Assembly (NCBI RefSeq): GCF_963667405.1
Contig: NZ_OY763408.1
Location: 643,757 to 707,756, forward strand
Direction: 5' to 3'
DNA: 64,000 bases
Source of the DNA: an uncultured Sphaerochaeta sp.
GTDB taxonomy: Bacteria > Spirochaetota > Spirochaetia > Sphaerochaetales > Sphaerochaetaceae
Part shown: positions 34,866 through 42,557 of the stretch, one piece after another
Position numbering within the stretch: position 1 is the stretch's first letter
How the letters are laid out: each line of letters opens with the position of its first letter
Position numbers and translations under genes: made by a program
Notes under the pieces: generated by a model
The model's input: only the letters and a program-made list of their open reading frames with translations
Told to the model about the DNA's origin: nothing
The model's database searches: none

Positions 34866-35235
34866 AGGCAATCTGGTACGGGATCCTGAGGAAGTGGTTC
34901 TCGGCGAGCAAGCAACTGAGATGGCAAAGTTCTCCATCGCCGTCAACCGATTCTTCCGCAATGCAAAGTCAGAGGCAGTGGAGGAGGTGATGTTCATCAC
35001 CGTGCAGGTGTGGGGAGCCTTGGCAAAAAGTTGCCTGGCATACCTGCAGAAAGGCAGGGGAGTGCGGGTAGTGGGGAGATTGCGCCAAGAGCGCTGGACG
35101 GACAAGGACGGAGGAAACCGGGAGCGGATCATCGTGGTGGCCGAGCATGTGGAGTTCAGGAAAGACTCAAATACTGCAGGCAAGCCGGAGGATACGCAAG
35201 CGCTTGATGAACTTGACCAAGTGGTTGCATTCTGA
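34825..35235 (+). CDS. ssb: Chimeric SSB: element-derived start joined to ssb body
   Basis: 136 codons from a TTG at 34825 (TTG at 34840 also possible). The first 13 or so residues come from the element tail, then the frame joins ssb in phase: LYQGQVVIEGNLVRDPE in place of MNNLNSVLLEGNLVRDPE. From there to the stop it is nearly identical to the intact SSB (one Pro/Ser change). No clear ribosome-binding site precedes either TTG, so expression is uncertain; it may be a pseudogene with a restored frame. Confidence 0.65.
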   Translation: MHRVILYQGQVVIEGNLVRDPEEVVLGEQATEMAKFSIAVNRFFRNAKSEAVEEVMFITVQVWGALAKSCLAYLQKGRGVRVVGRLRQERWTDKDGGNRERIIVVAEHVEFRKDSNTAGKPEDTQALDELDQVVAF

Positions 35236-35377
35236 GGATATCGTGCTCATGTTGGTGTATTGGCCTCCCTTGGTAGTGACAGGGGAGGCTGCTCCGTATT
35301 GCAGTGGCAGTCTAGGTGAAAGTCTCTCCAAAGCACGCACTGTCACTTCAAAAAGTGTAAACTATAGCGTAACCATA
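34866..35377 (+). repeat. 512-bp direct repeat, copy B
   Basis: Partner of 14099-14610. It ends at GTAACCATA, after which the AT-rich leader of the ATPase gene begins. Confidence 0.9.
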
Positions 35378-35399
35378 GTATTTTAAAAAATATTCACAA

Positions 35400-35458
35400 G
35401 AATCGACTATAATCGAATTTTGCTCTTGCTATATAAAAAAATCGATTATAATTGAATT
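35400..35458 (+). promoter_or_regulatory. Duplicated 20-bp AT-rich box before the ATPase gene
   Basis: GAATCGACTATAATCGAATT (35400-35419) and AAATCGATTATAATTGAATT (35439-35458): 17 of 20 identical, 39 bp apart, each a near-palindrome containing TATAAT. The second runs up to the ATG at 35459. Likely promoter and/or autoregulatory operator. If its TATAAT is the -10, the mRNA would be leaderless. Confidence 0.55.
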
Positions 35459-36682
35459 ATGGTAGAAAGACGGGTCCATCTAGAACATATCTCCATGTAC
35501 AAGGATACTCCCCAGTTGGTCAAAATTATCACTGGTGTGAGGCGTTCGGGAAAATCGAGCCTGATGGATTTGTTCCATGAGTATCTGCAAAAACAGGGCG
35601 TTGGCTCGTCTTCAATCATTCACATCAACTTCGAGGAATTTGATTTTCGTTCAATCCGAACTGCAGCAGGATTGCATACATGGGTAACCGAGCGGGTTTC
35701 CAAAACTGGAAAGACATACATATTGCTCGATGAAATCCAGATGGTTGAAGAGTGGGAAGATGCAGTGAACTCGTTGCGGCTGAAACGCAGCAATGATGTA
35801 TATATAACCGGATCCAATGCAAAGCTTCTGTCTGGGCAGCTTGCTACACGGTTGTCGGGTCGATATGTTGAAATAAAGATGATGCCGTTTTCCTTCAAGG
35901 AGTTCATGAATGCCTATGGCATGTCCGATCCTGTGGAAGCCTTGAATCAGTATATGAGAAGAGGAGGCTTGCCAGGTCTTCTGGACCTGCCTTCCAATGC
36001 AACCATTGTGAATGAATATCTGGATGGGGTGGTGAATACCATCATCGTGAAGGACATCGCAACGTTTGCTCAGATTCGGGATATCGATATGCTTCGCAAA
36101 GTGATTGCTTTCTTGGCTTCGAATATTGGCCAGCAGCTTACGGCTTCGAAAATTGCCCATTACCTGACCAGTACGGGCAGGAAGGTCACCCTCGATACCA
36201 TAGACAACTATCTTGGTTTACTTGAGGAGGCTTTCATTTTCTACAGGGCAGGGCGGTACGATATCAAGGGTAAGAACCTCATGAAAACCAACCATAAGTT
36301 CTATATCGTCGATCTAGGGCTCCGCAATGCACTGGTTGGTCTCATGCTTAAGGATTATGGTTCCTCCTTGAAAAATGTGGTGTATCTGGAATTGATACGA
36401 AGAGGGTACGAGGTCTCGACAGGGAAGTATCAAGATTTCGAGATAGATTTCATCACAGAAAGACAGGACGAAAAATGCTATATCCAAGTTTGTGCATCCA
36501 TGTTGGAAGAGTCGACCAGGGAGCGGGAGATACGCAGCTTGCATGCTGTGCATGACAACTATCCGAAGTACATCCTGTCGATGGATAGGCTGCCCTACAA
36601 TGATTACGAAGGAATCCGGCAAATCTACATTCCCGATTTCCTCTTGGGCTCCGAAGAGCTGGGACAAGTGTCCTGGGAGTAG
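35459..36682 (+). CDS. AAA_14/DUF4143 ATPase
   Basis: 407 residues. P-loop ITGVRRSGKSSLM near residue 23-35, Walker B YILLDEIQMVEEWE, the arginine-containing GSNAKLLSGQLATRLSGRYVE typical of AAA_14, and a C-terminal DUF4143 domain (LLEEAFIFYRAGRYDIKGK, VYLELIRRGYEVSTGKYQDFEIDF) with a nuclease-like fold. These ATPases are common in mobile or variable regions; their role is not established. Sits alone between two ssb 3' fragments. Confidence 0.88.
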   Translation: MVERRVHLEHISMYKDTPQLVKIITGVRRSGKSSLMDLFHEYLQKQGVGSSSIIHINFEEFDFRSIRTAAGLHTWVTERVSKTGKTYILLDEIQMVEEWEDAVNSLRLKRSNDVYITGSNAKLLSGQLATRLSGRYVEIKMMPFSFKEFMNAYGMSDPVEALNQYMRRGGLPGLLDLPSNATIVNEYLDGVVNTIIVKDIATFAQIRDIDMLRKVIAFLASNIGQQLTASKIAHYLTSTGRKVTLDTIDNYLGLLEEAFIFYRAGRYDIKGKNLMKTNHKFYIVDLGLRNALVGLMLKDYGSSLKNVVYLELIRRGYEVSTGKYQDFEIDFITERQDEKCYIQVCASMLEESTREREIRSLHAVHDNYPKYILSMDRLPYNDYEGIRQIYIPDFLLGSEELGQVSWE

Positions 36683-36807
36683 ACTGTCCTAAGAAGTGAG
36701 CATCAAACCAAAAACGTCTTATCCAAGGTATGCAGCCAAAGGCAAGGGAAAGAACACTATTGAGATTGCAGAAGCAAAGAGTCCTCCTTTGATGGGTGGT
36801 CAATCTG

Positions 36808-36973
36808 CAGGGGAACGCTTGGTAAGAACTGCATGATCTATCTACAGAAAGGCAGGGGAGAGCGGGTCATTGTGGTGGCCGAGCATGTGGAGTTCAGGAA
36901 AGACCCAAATACTGCAGGCAAGCCGGAGGATACGCACGCGCTTGATGAACTTGACCAAGTGGTTGCATTCTGA
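36808..36973 (+). pseudogene. Third ssb fragment (internal deletion)
   Basis: Reads LGKNCMIYLQKGRG then jumps to ERVIVVAEHVEFRKD and the normal SSB C-terminus DELDQVVAF. Relative to the intact gene, about 57 bp coding for VRVVGRLRQERWTDKDGGN is missing and the first part is divergent (KNCMIY for KSCLAY). The 5' half is absent. Confidence 0.82.
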
Positions 36974-36993
36974 GTCGTCATGGTCAGAAAATC

Positions 36994-37038
36994 AAACGAC
37001 CTCAATTGCAGCATCATTGTTGCAGAGGAGGTCGTTTT
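36994..37038 (+). terminator. Terminator after the ssb fragment
   Basis: AAACGACCTC (36994-37003) pairs with GAGGTCGTTTT (37028-37038); 24-base inner segment with partial TGCA pairing. It may be the original ssb terminator, since neither longer ssb copy has one. Confidence 0.65.
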
Positions 37039-37185
37039 ACCCTATCTGCCCTGTGTTCTACACATTGAGTATGGAGAACGTACGTGTATGAAACGTCGGA
37101 AGCCATGAGACCTTTCCGTAGTACCCCTTCTAAAAGCTGAAAGCTACTGATTTCCAAGCAAGAAAGAATCTTGCCAGAGAACAAA

Positions 37186-37280
37186 TACCTTGAAGGGTAA
37201 ATTCTCAATATTTACCCTTAAGGGGATATTGACAGCATTTACCTTGGAGGGTATTTTTAAGATAATTACCTTGGAGGGTA
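37186..37280 (+). promoter_or_regulatory. Four phased operators of the hipBA module
   Basis: Four 14-bp boxes starting at 37186, 37213, 37240 and 37267, exactly 27 bp apart: TACCTTGAAGGGTA, TACCCTTAAGGGGA, TACCTTGGAGGGTA and TACCTTGGAGGGTA. Each is an imperfect dyad (TACC...GGTA). Box 3 lies between -35 and -10, and box 4 contains the hipB ribosome-binding site GGAGGG, so HipB binding would block both transcription and the start region. Confidence 0.82.
37229..37257 (+). promoter_or_regulatory. hipBA promoter
   Basis: TTGACA (37229-37234), 17-bp spacer holding operator 3, TATTTT (37252-37257). Predicted start about 37264. Confidence 0.65.
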
Positions 37281-37281
37281 T

Positions 37282-37527
37282 ATGGACTATACGATAAGCC
37301 TTATACAACAGCTGGGACCAGTCTTGAAAGGAATACGGAGAAAATCAGGAATGACTCAAAAACAAGTAGCCGAAAAAGTAGGAATGCTTCCCAAAACCAT
37401 CTCAGCTTTGGAAGCAGGATCACCCAGAAGTACGCTTGACAGCCTTATGACACTTTTGGGAGCCTATAACTACACCCTTGGGCTTGTTCAAAAAGCTGAC
37501 GATTCTTCTTCAGCTTCTGATTGGTAG
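37282..37527 (+). CDS. hipB: HipB-like antitoxin
   Basis: 81 residues, XRE-type helix-turn-helix: MTQKQVAEKVGMLPKTISALEAG (residues about 23-45), then a short strand that forms the dimer in HipB proteins, and a flexible serine-rich C-terminus (DDSSSASDW). It should neutralise HipA and repress its own promoter through the four upstream boxes. Only 6 bp separate it from hipA. Confidence 0.9.
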   Translation: MDYTISLIQQLGPVLKGIRRKSGMTQKQVAEKVGMLPKTISALEAGSPRSTLDSLMTLLGAYNYTLGLVQKADDSSSASDW

Positions 37528-37533
37528 CAAGGT

Positions 37534-38844
37534 ATGGATAAAAAACTCTTTGTCTACATGAATGGTCTATTTGTAGGAACATGGACACAAGCACCTTCCT
37601 TGCTGCAATCCTTTACCTATGATCCTGCATGGCTGGATAATCCCAAGGGCAGAGCCATCTCCTTATCCCTTCCATTAGCAGAGATAACCTATAAGGGAAT
37701 GCGTGTCTCATCGTTTTTCGAGAACCTTCTCCCAGAATCCGAAACGGTAAAGAAAAAACTCCAAAACCGATTCAAGACATCCTCTACCCGCGCTTTCGAG
37801 CTATTGGAACACATTGGAAGGGATTGTGTAGGAGCTCTTCAGATTGTCCCACAACCAATTGAAGCCTCTTCTGTACCGCCTGAAATCGAAGGAACCATTG
37901 TCAATGACCATGAAATTGCCAGTATACTGAGGAATATACGGGGGTTGGAACGAGAAGGAGAAACTGTCTCTTTGCGTGATTTTCGAATCTCTGTGGCAGG
38001 AGCACAAGAGAAAACCGCTTTTCTCAGGTACCAGGGACAATGGATGATACCCAACGGGACTACCCCAACAACCCATATTTTCAAGTTGCCTATGGGAAAA
38101 CTGTACGACTTCATCGACTTTTCCGATTCAATTGAAAACGAATGGCTCTCTTGCCATATCATGCATCAATTTGGAATTCCTGTATGCAACTCCAATATTC
38201 AAAATTTCGAGGAGCAAAAGGTTCTTGTAGTCGAACGTTTTGATCGACGGTGGAGCCAAGATCAAAAACAATTGATTCGTCTCCCACAAGAGGATCTCTG
38301 TCAAGCTTTGGGATTTCCCTCGAATCAAAAGTATCAATCGGATGGAGGCCCCGGGATTCTGGAAGTCATGAAGCTATTGCAGGGGTCAAACAGGGCAGAA
38401 GAAGACAGACGTTTATTCTTCAAGACACAGGTACTATTCTATCTGATGGCTGCTCCTGACGGTCATGCAAAAAATTTCAGTCTCGCCCTCATGCAAAAAG
38501 GCTTGTTTCACTTGACGCCTGTATATGACATTATGTCCGCTTATCCGTTGTTCGGAAAGAACTCTGCTTCTCTGAACCCTAAAAGACTAAAGCTCGCTAT
38601 GGGAGTTTATGGAAAAAATATCCATTATGCATGGAATTCCATTGCAAGGAGGCCCTGGGTTGAAACAGGAAAAAAAGTTGGATTATCCAAGCAAATTGTT
38701 GAAGAAATCCTTCAGGAAACTATCAGCCAAATCCCTTCGGTAATTGAAGCAACCTACGCAAGCATTCCTCCCTCATTCCCAATTCCAATGGTAGATGCAA
38801 TCCGCAGAGGAATGGAAAACACTGCCAAAAGGCTTGTCGATTGA
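37534..38844 (+). CDS. hipA: HipA-like serine/threonine kinase toxin
   Basis: 436 residues, full-length HipA with its N-subdomain. Marks: N-terminal LFVYMNGLFVGTW, ENLLPESETVKKKL, gatekeeper-type ISVAGAQEKTAF loop, VLVVERFDRRW, EDLCQALGF and the catalytic APDGHAKNFSL followed by PVYDIMSAYP. HipA kinases phosphorylate a tRNA synthetase and induce dormancy in characterised cases; here that is family knowledge. All key residues seem present. Confidence 0.92.
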   Translation: MDKKLFVYMNGLFVGTWTQAPSLLQSFTYDPAWLDNPKGRAISLSLPLAEITYKGMRVSSFFENLLPESETVKKKLQNRFKTSSTRAFELLEHIGRDCVGALQIVPQPIEASSVPPEIEGTIVNDHEIASILRNIRGLEREGETVSLRDFRISVAGAQEKTAFLRYQGQWMIPNGTTPTTHIFKLPMGKLYDFIDFSDSIENEWLSCHIMHQFGIPVCNSNIQNFEEQKVLVVERFDRRWSQDQKQLIRLPQEDLCQALGFPSNQKYQSDGGPGILEVMKLLQGSNRAEEDRRLFFKTQVLFYLMAAPDGHAKNFSLALMQKGLFHLTPVYDIMSAYPLFGKNSASLNPKRLKLAMGVYGKNIHYAWNSIARRPWVETGKKVGLSKQIVEEILQETISQIPSVIEATYASIPPSFPIPMVDAIRRGMENTAKRLVD

Positions 38845-39000
38845 AGCCTTGGCTGACTATGCGTACAATACTTCACGAGCCCCGTTGCAAGAGTTCGGGT
38901 GAGCAGATTTTCTTTGATGAAGAGATTGCCCTCTAAGGATTCCTCTTCCCTTTTCGCCGGTTTGCCGGTACTATGCTACTTGTAATGAGGAGCAGAACCC

Positions 39001-39321
39001 ATGAGTGAAATCGTCGTAACTGAAGAGAATTTCGAAGAGGAAATCCTGCAGGCTGATAAGCCGGTTTTGGTTGACTTCTGGGCCCCCTGGTGCGGCCCCT
39101 GCAAAATGATAGCTCCTGCGGTCTCCCAGATTGCACAGAGCTTTGAGGGCAAACTCAAGGTAGCCAAAGTCAATGTTGATGAGGTCCCCTCGCTTGCCAA
39201 CATGTTCAATGTGAACTCCATACCGACCCTGATGATCTTCAAAGGTGGAGAAGTGGTCGACCAGCGTATGGGAGCTGCCAGCTTGGCGGTGATCGAGGGC
39301 TTTGTAGCGCAGCATCTGTAA
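39001..39321 (+). CDS. trxA: Thioredoxin
   Basis: 106 residues, standard length. Active site WAPWCGPCKM, then the cis-proline segment SIPTLMIFKGGE. Reduces disulfides in the cytoplasm. GAGGAG precedes the ATG. A strong terminator follows, so it is probably transcribed alone. No thioredoxin reductase in the window. Confidence 0.96.
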   Translation: MSEIVVTEENFEEEILQADKPVLVDFWAPWCGPCKMIAPAVSQIAQSFEGKLKVAKVNVDEVPSLANMFNVNSIPTLMIFKGGEVVDQRMGAASLAVIEGFVAQHL

Positions 39322-39337
39322 ACGTAGCTTTGTACAC

Positions 39338-39372
39338 GGAAGAGGGAGGAGCGTATCCTCCCTCTTCCTTGT
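39338..39372 (+). terminator. Terminator after trxA
   Basis: Thirteen-base-pair stem GGAAGAGGGAGGA / TCCTCCCTCTTCC with loop GCGTA, then TTGTT. Confidence 0.8.
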
Positions 39373-39393
39373 TGAAGGACAGAAGGAAAACGT

Positions 39394-40089
39394 ATGCAAC
39401 AGCTGGTTGTGTTATCTGTGGAGATGAAGTTCTTTGGTAGTGAAGACGTGGTGCATCCTGTTGTATTGATGGACTCTCAATACCGTGTGCTCGTGGATTG
39501 CGGGCCTGTTGGAGCTCTTGAACGTATCGAAGAAGCATTGCGTGCCCATCAGATTGGGCCTTCCTCCATCACCCATATCATCCTGACGCATCAGGACCAT
39601 GACCATGTGGGCTGTGCAGCCGCGTTCAAGCGACGTTACCCATCGGTCAGGATTCTCTGCTCGGAAGAAGAGAAGCCGTATATTGAGGGAAGCAAGGTTT
39701 CGCTTCGGCTTGAGCAGGCTCTCGCCATGCAAGCCCAGCTTCCTGAAGCACAGAAGAGTTTTGGAGAGGCATTCTGTGCGCTCTTGCGCTCAGTGGAACC
39801 GGTTGCAGTCGACCAAGTGATTCACATCGGTCAGCATCTTCCCTTCTGTGGAGGAACTGAGGTGATTGGTACTGCAGGGCATACTCCGGGTCACCTGTCG
39901 CTTTCTATCGAAAAATTTGGGATCATCATTGCAGGTGATGCAATCGCTTTGGAGGCGGGCAAGCCCGTAATTGCCAATCCCCAGTTCACCCTTGATCCGG
40001 ACAAGGCGGAAGCCTCCCTGCAATATGTGCTCTCACTCGGGGCGCAAAAGCTCATCTGCTACCACGGCGGTATCCTTGATTTGAGGTAA
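39394..40089 (+). CDS. MBL-fold metallo-hydrolase
   Basis: 231 residues. Metal-binding HIILTHQDHDHVGC (HxxDHDH-type variant), later GTAGHTPGHLSLS, the GDAIALEAGKPV aspartate and a final CYHGG histidine. Small cytoplasmic hydrolase, glyoxalase-II-like; substrate unknown. Shares little beyond the fold with the MBL protein at 1439-2200. Convergent with the lipoprotein gene, 4 bp between stops. Confidence 0.88.
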   Translation: MQQLVVLSVEMKFFGSEDVVHPVVLMDSQYRVLVDCGPVGALERIEEALRAHQIGPSSITHIILTHQDHDHVGCAAAFKRRYPSVRILCSEEEKPYIEGSKVSLRLEQALAMQAQLPEAQKSFGEAFCALLRSVEPVAVDQVIHIGQHLPFCGGTEVIGTAGHTPGHLSLSIEKFGIIIAGDAIALEAGKPVIANPQFTLDPDKAEASLQYVLSLGAQKLICYHGGILDLR

Positions 40090-40093
40090 GTGG

Positions 40094-41044
40094 CTACGGA
40101 GTGTGTCTCTTATCGCTGTTCTCCGAGCCAAACGTAGCTTCTTTCGTAGCGCAAATGTACCAATCTTCCTTGCTGTTGGTGTCCTTTCCCCCTTCCCTGC
40201 AGAAAGAGCGTGTTGCAGTGCTCTGAGTGGAGTCGATACTCCCCTCGCTCTTTAGGCTGTTCCACTGGTTGCATTGGGCAAGAAAGCTGACATTGGTTGC
40301 CAAATCCTCCGATCCGAATCCATCGTGCGTGGTGGTCGTATGATTACCCCACACCACTGCGTCCAGCAACGGGCTCTCCCATTCAGGAGAACGGGCAAGG
40401 GTAAGACACCCATTGTTTGAACCCAAGCCTGTTTGCAATTCGCTTGCAAGGACGTTTTCTTCCTGCGTGCCTTTGCTGAAATGCACAACCAGATAGGCAC
40501 CCCGCTCAACCATACGGTCAGCAAAGATGTAACGGTCGGTATACACCCCATCCCTGCCGGCATAGAGGGTGATGCCGGCAAGGTTTCCACGGCTGGTCAC
40601 CAAAAGTTCAACGCGATCAGGATTGGCATCACTGCCTTTGGTGGTGAATTCATTGATCAGAAGAGTAGGCGGGTTCTGGTTTCGTGCCCACAGGGTAAGG
40701 GAGAACCGATTGCTGTTGCCCCTCTTGTCAGAAACCCTCCCCTCCAGAGGTACACCTTGACCCAATATGAGATCCTCTTCCAAACATATGGTAACCGTCT
40801 CTGAGGAGACCGAAACAGACTGGATGTCTTTATAGTTGCATTGCAGTGCTATTGCATCTGCATCAAGCGGTTCGTCAAAGGTAAGGACTGCCACCCGTTT
40901 GTTTACGGCCTCATACCGAAGCAGGATGGGAGGAGTGCTGTCAGTCTGCGCAAAAACGTCGTGCAGAATGGCGGAAGGCTGCTCACAGCCACAGCTGATG
41001 AGAGGAAAGAGAAGCAGAAAAAGAGCGAATCGGTGGTATTTCAT
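40094..41044 (-). CDS. Lipoprotein with lamin-tail-like domain
   Basis: 316 residues. The N-terminal signal MKYHRFALFLLLFPLISCGC has a lipobox-like LISC, so it is probably lipid-anchored. An Ig-like N-terminal part (LRYEAVNKRVAVLTFDEPLDA) resembles the domain that defines SbsA/big-type edges of ordering proteins. The middle LLINEFTTKGSDANPDRVEL then GNLAGITLYAG fits a lamin-tail (LTD) fold. Exposed and probably structural or wall-associated; function unknown. The upstream strong promoter faces the other way (argH). Confidence 0.72.
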   Translation of the reverse strand: MKYHRFALFLLLFPLISCGCEQPSAILHDVFAQTDSTPPILLRYEAVNKRVAVLTFDEPLDADAIALQCNYKDIQSVSVSSETVTICLEEDLILGQGVPLEGRVSDKRGNSNRFSLTLWARNQNPPTLLINEFTTKGSDANPDRVELLVTSRGNLAGITLYAGRDGVYTDRYIFADRMVERGAYLVVHFSKGTQEENVLASELQTGLGSNNGCLTLARSPEWESPLLDAVVWGNHTTTTHDGFGSEDLATNVSFLAQCNQWNSLKSEGSIDSTQSTATRSFCREGGKDTNSKEDWYICATKEATFGSENSDKRHTP

Positions 41045-41080
41045 ATCATTTGAGAACCGGAGCTATGCGTTTTGCTTCAA

Positions 41081-41109
41081 TTGACAGTGAGGGCCAATGC
41101 ACATAGACT
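41081..41109 (+). promoter_or_regulatory. argH promoter
   Basis: TTGACA (41081-41086), 17-bp spacer, TAGACT (41104-41109); the ATG of argH is 25 bp further, after GGAGG. Confidence 0.7.
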
Positions 41110-41133
41110 TTGGGTCATCCCAGGAGGCCTTGT

Positions 41134-42507
41134 ATGTCCAAACTTTGGCAAAAAGATTATTCACTCGACTCGCTGATGGAGGAGTTTACCGTTGGCAACG
41201 ACTACATTCTTGACCAGGAGTTGGTGATAGCCGATTGCCTTGCCTCGATTGCGCATGCCAGAGGCCTGCACGAGATTGGCATTCTTGATGATGAAGAGCT
41301 GGCTGCGCTCACCCAAGGGTTGGCTGAGATCATCGGCCTGAGACAACAGAAAGCGTTTCCCATAACCTTGGAGAATGAAGATTGCCATACTGCCATTGAA
41401 TCGTACCTTACCGAGCACTACGGGGAGGTGGGCAAGAAAATCCATACCGGAAGAAGCCGCAATGACCAAGTGCAAACCGCTCTCAGGCTGTGGATGCGTG
41501 AGTACGCCCTGAAGCTGTGCAATATCACCGGGGATCTCTGCGAGCAGTTGCTCTCCTTTGCAGCCGAACATGCAGAGGTACCGATGCCTGGGCGTACCCA
41601 CATGCAGATTGCCATGCCCTCCTCGGTCGGCCTGTGGGCCGCCGCCTATGCTGAGGAGCTCTATGATGAGGCCCAGCATCTGATGCACCTCTCCTGGACG
41701 CTCGACCAGAGTCCCTTGGGATCGGCCGCAAGCTATGGCGTCCCGTTGCCTCTCGATCGCCAATTTACCGCTGAGCAGATGGGCTTCACCCGGGTGCAGA
41801 ACAATGTCCTCTATGCAAACAACAGCAGGGGTAAGTTCGAGGCGATGTTGCTTGACGGATGCGAGTATATTGCTCTTACGCTGAGCAAGCTCGCCCAGGA
41901 CCTGATGCTCTTCACCCTGCCTGAGTTCGGTTATTTCAGCTTGCCCCGTGAGCTGTGCACCGGTTCCTCCATCATGCCGCAGAAGAAGAATCCCGATGGA
42001 TTGGAACTGGCCAGAAGTCGCTCAGCATTGGTGAGCTCGGCTTCCATCAGGGTCAAATCCATCATCAGAAGCCTCCCTTCCGGGTATAATCGTGATTTCC
42101 AAGACACCAAGGAACCCTTGCTGCAGGGAACCAAGGCTACCTGGCAACTGGTGCAAATCTTCTCACGCATGGTCGGAGGTCTCACGGTGCACAAGGATGC
42201 CTTGATTGCTGCCTGCACTCCCGAGCTCTATGCAACCGACATCGTGCTGCAACAAGTGGCCGAAGGCAAGAATTTCCGTGATACCTATAAGGAAGTGGGA
42301 TTGCACCTTGATCAGGTGGCAAAGCTGGACCCGATTGCAACGCTCTCTTCGAGGACGAGCCTTGGTACGACAGGCAATCTTGGGCTGGACGAGGATGTAC
42401 TCTTTGTCTCACTGATGAAGAGTGGTTGCGAGGATGTCTTGGCCAGTTTCGAGCAGGCATACCAGGAGCTCTGTTTCCTCCAAGGGGTGGAAGCAGTCCT
42501 GTATTAG
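41134..42507 (+). CDS. argH: Argininosuccinate lyase
   Basis: Splits argininosuccinate into arginine and fumarate. 457 residues. Family signature GSSIMPQKKNPDGLEL at about 277-292, plus HTGRSRNDQVQTALRLW, GRTHMQIAMPSSVGLWAAAY and SAASYGVPLPLDR around the active site. The ATG at 41134 follows GGAGG; the frame opens at 41110 without support. It stands alone, with no argG or other arg genes nearby. Confidence 0.96.
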   Translation: MSKLWQKDYSLDSLMEEFTVGNDYILDQELVIADCLASIAHARGLHEIGILDDEELAALTQGLAEIIGLRQQKAFPITLENEDCHTAIESYLTEHYGEVGKKIHTGRSRNDQVQTALRLWMREYALKLCNITGDLCEQLLSFAAEHAEVPMPGRTHMQIAMPSSVGLWAAAYAEELYDEAQHLMHLSWTLDQSPLGSAASYGVPLPLDRQFTAEQMGFTRVQNNVLYANNSRGKFEAMLLDGCEYIALTLSKLAQDLMLFTLPEFGYFSLPRELCTGSSIMPQKKNPDGLELARSRSALVSSASIRVKSIIRSLPSGYNRDFQDTKEPLLQGTKATWQLVQIFSRMVGGLTVHKDALIAACTPELYATDIVLQQVAEGKNFRDTYKEVGLHLDQVAKLDPIATLSSRTSLGTTGNLGLDEDVLFVSLMKSGCEDVLASFEQAYQELCFLQGVEAVLY

Positions 42508-42522
42508 GACCCTTTGCCCTTG

Positions 42523-42552
42523 AAAAAAGGACCTTTCAAAGGTCCTTTTTTT
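42523..42552. terminator. Bidirectional terminator between argH and the Na/Pi gene
   Basis: AAAAAAGGACCTTT / AAAGGTCCTTTTTT hairpin with A-tract and T-tract on both sides, so it can serve both convergent genes. Confidence 0.88.
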
Positions 42553-42557
42553 CATGT

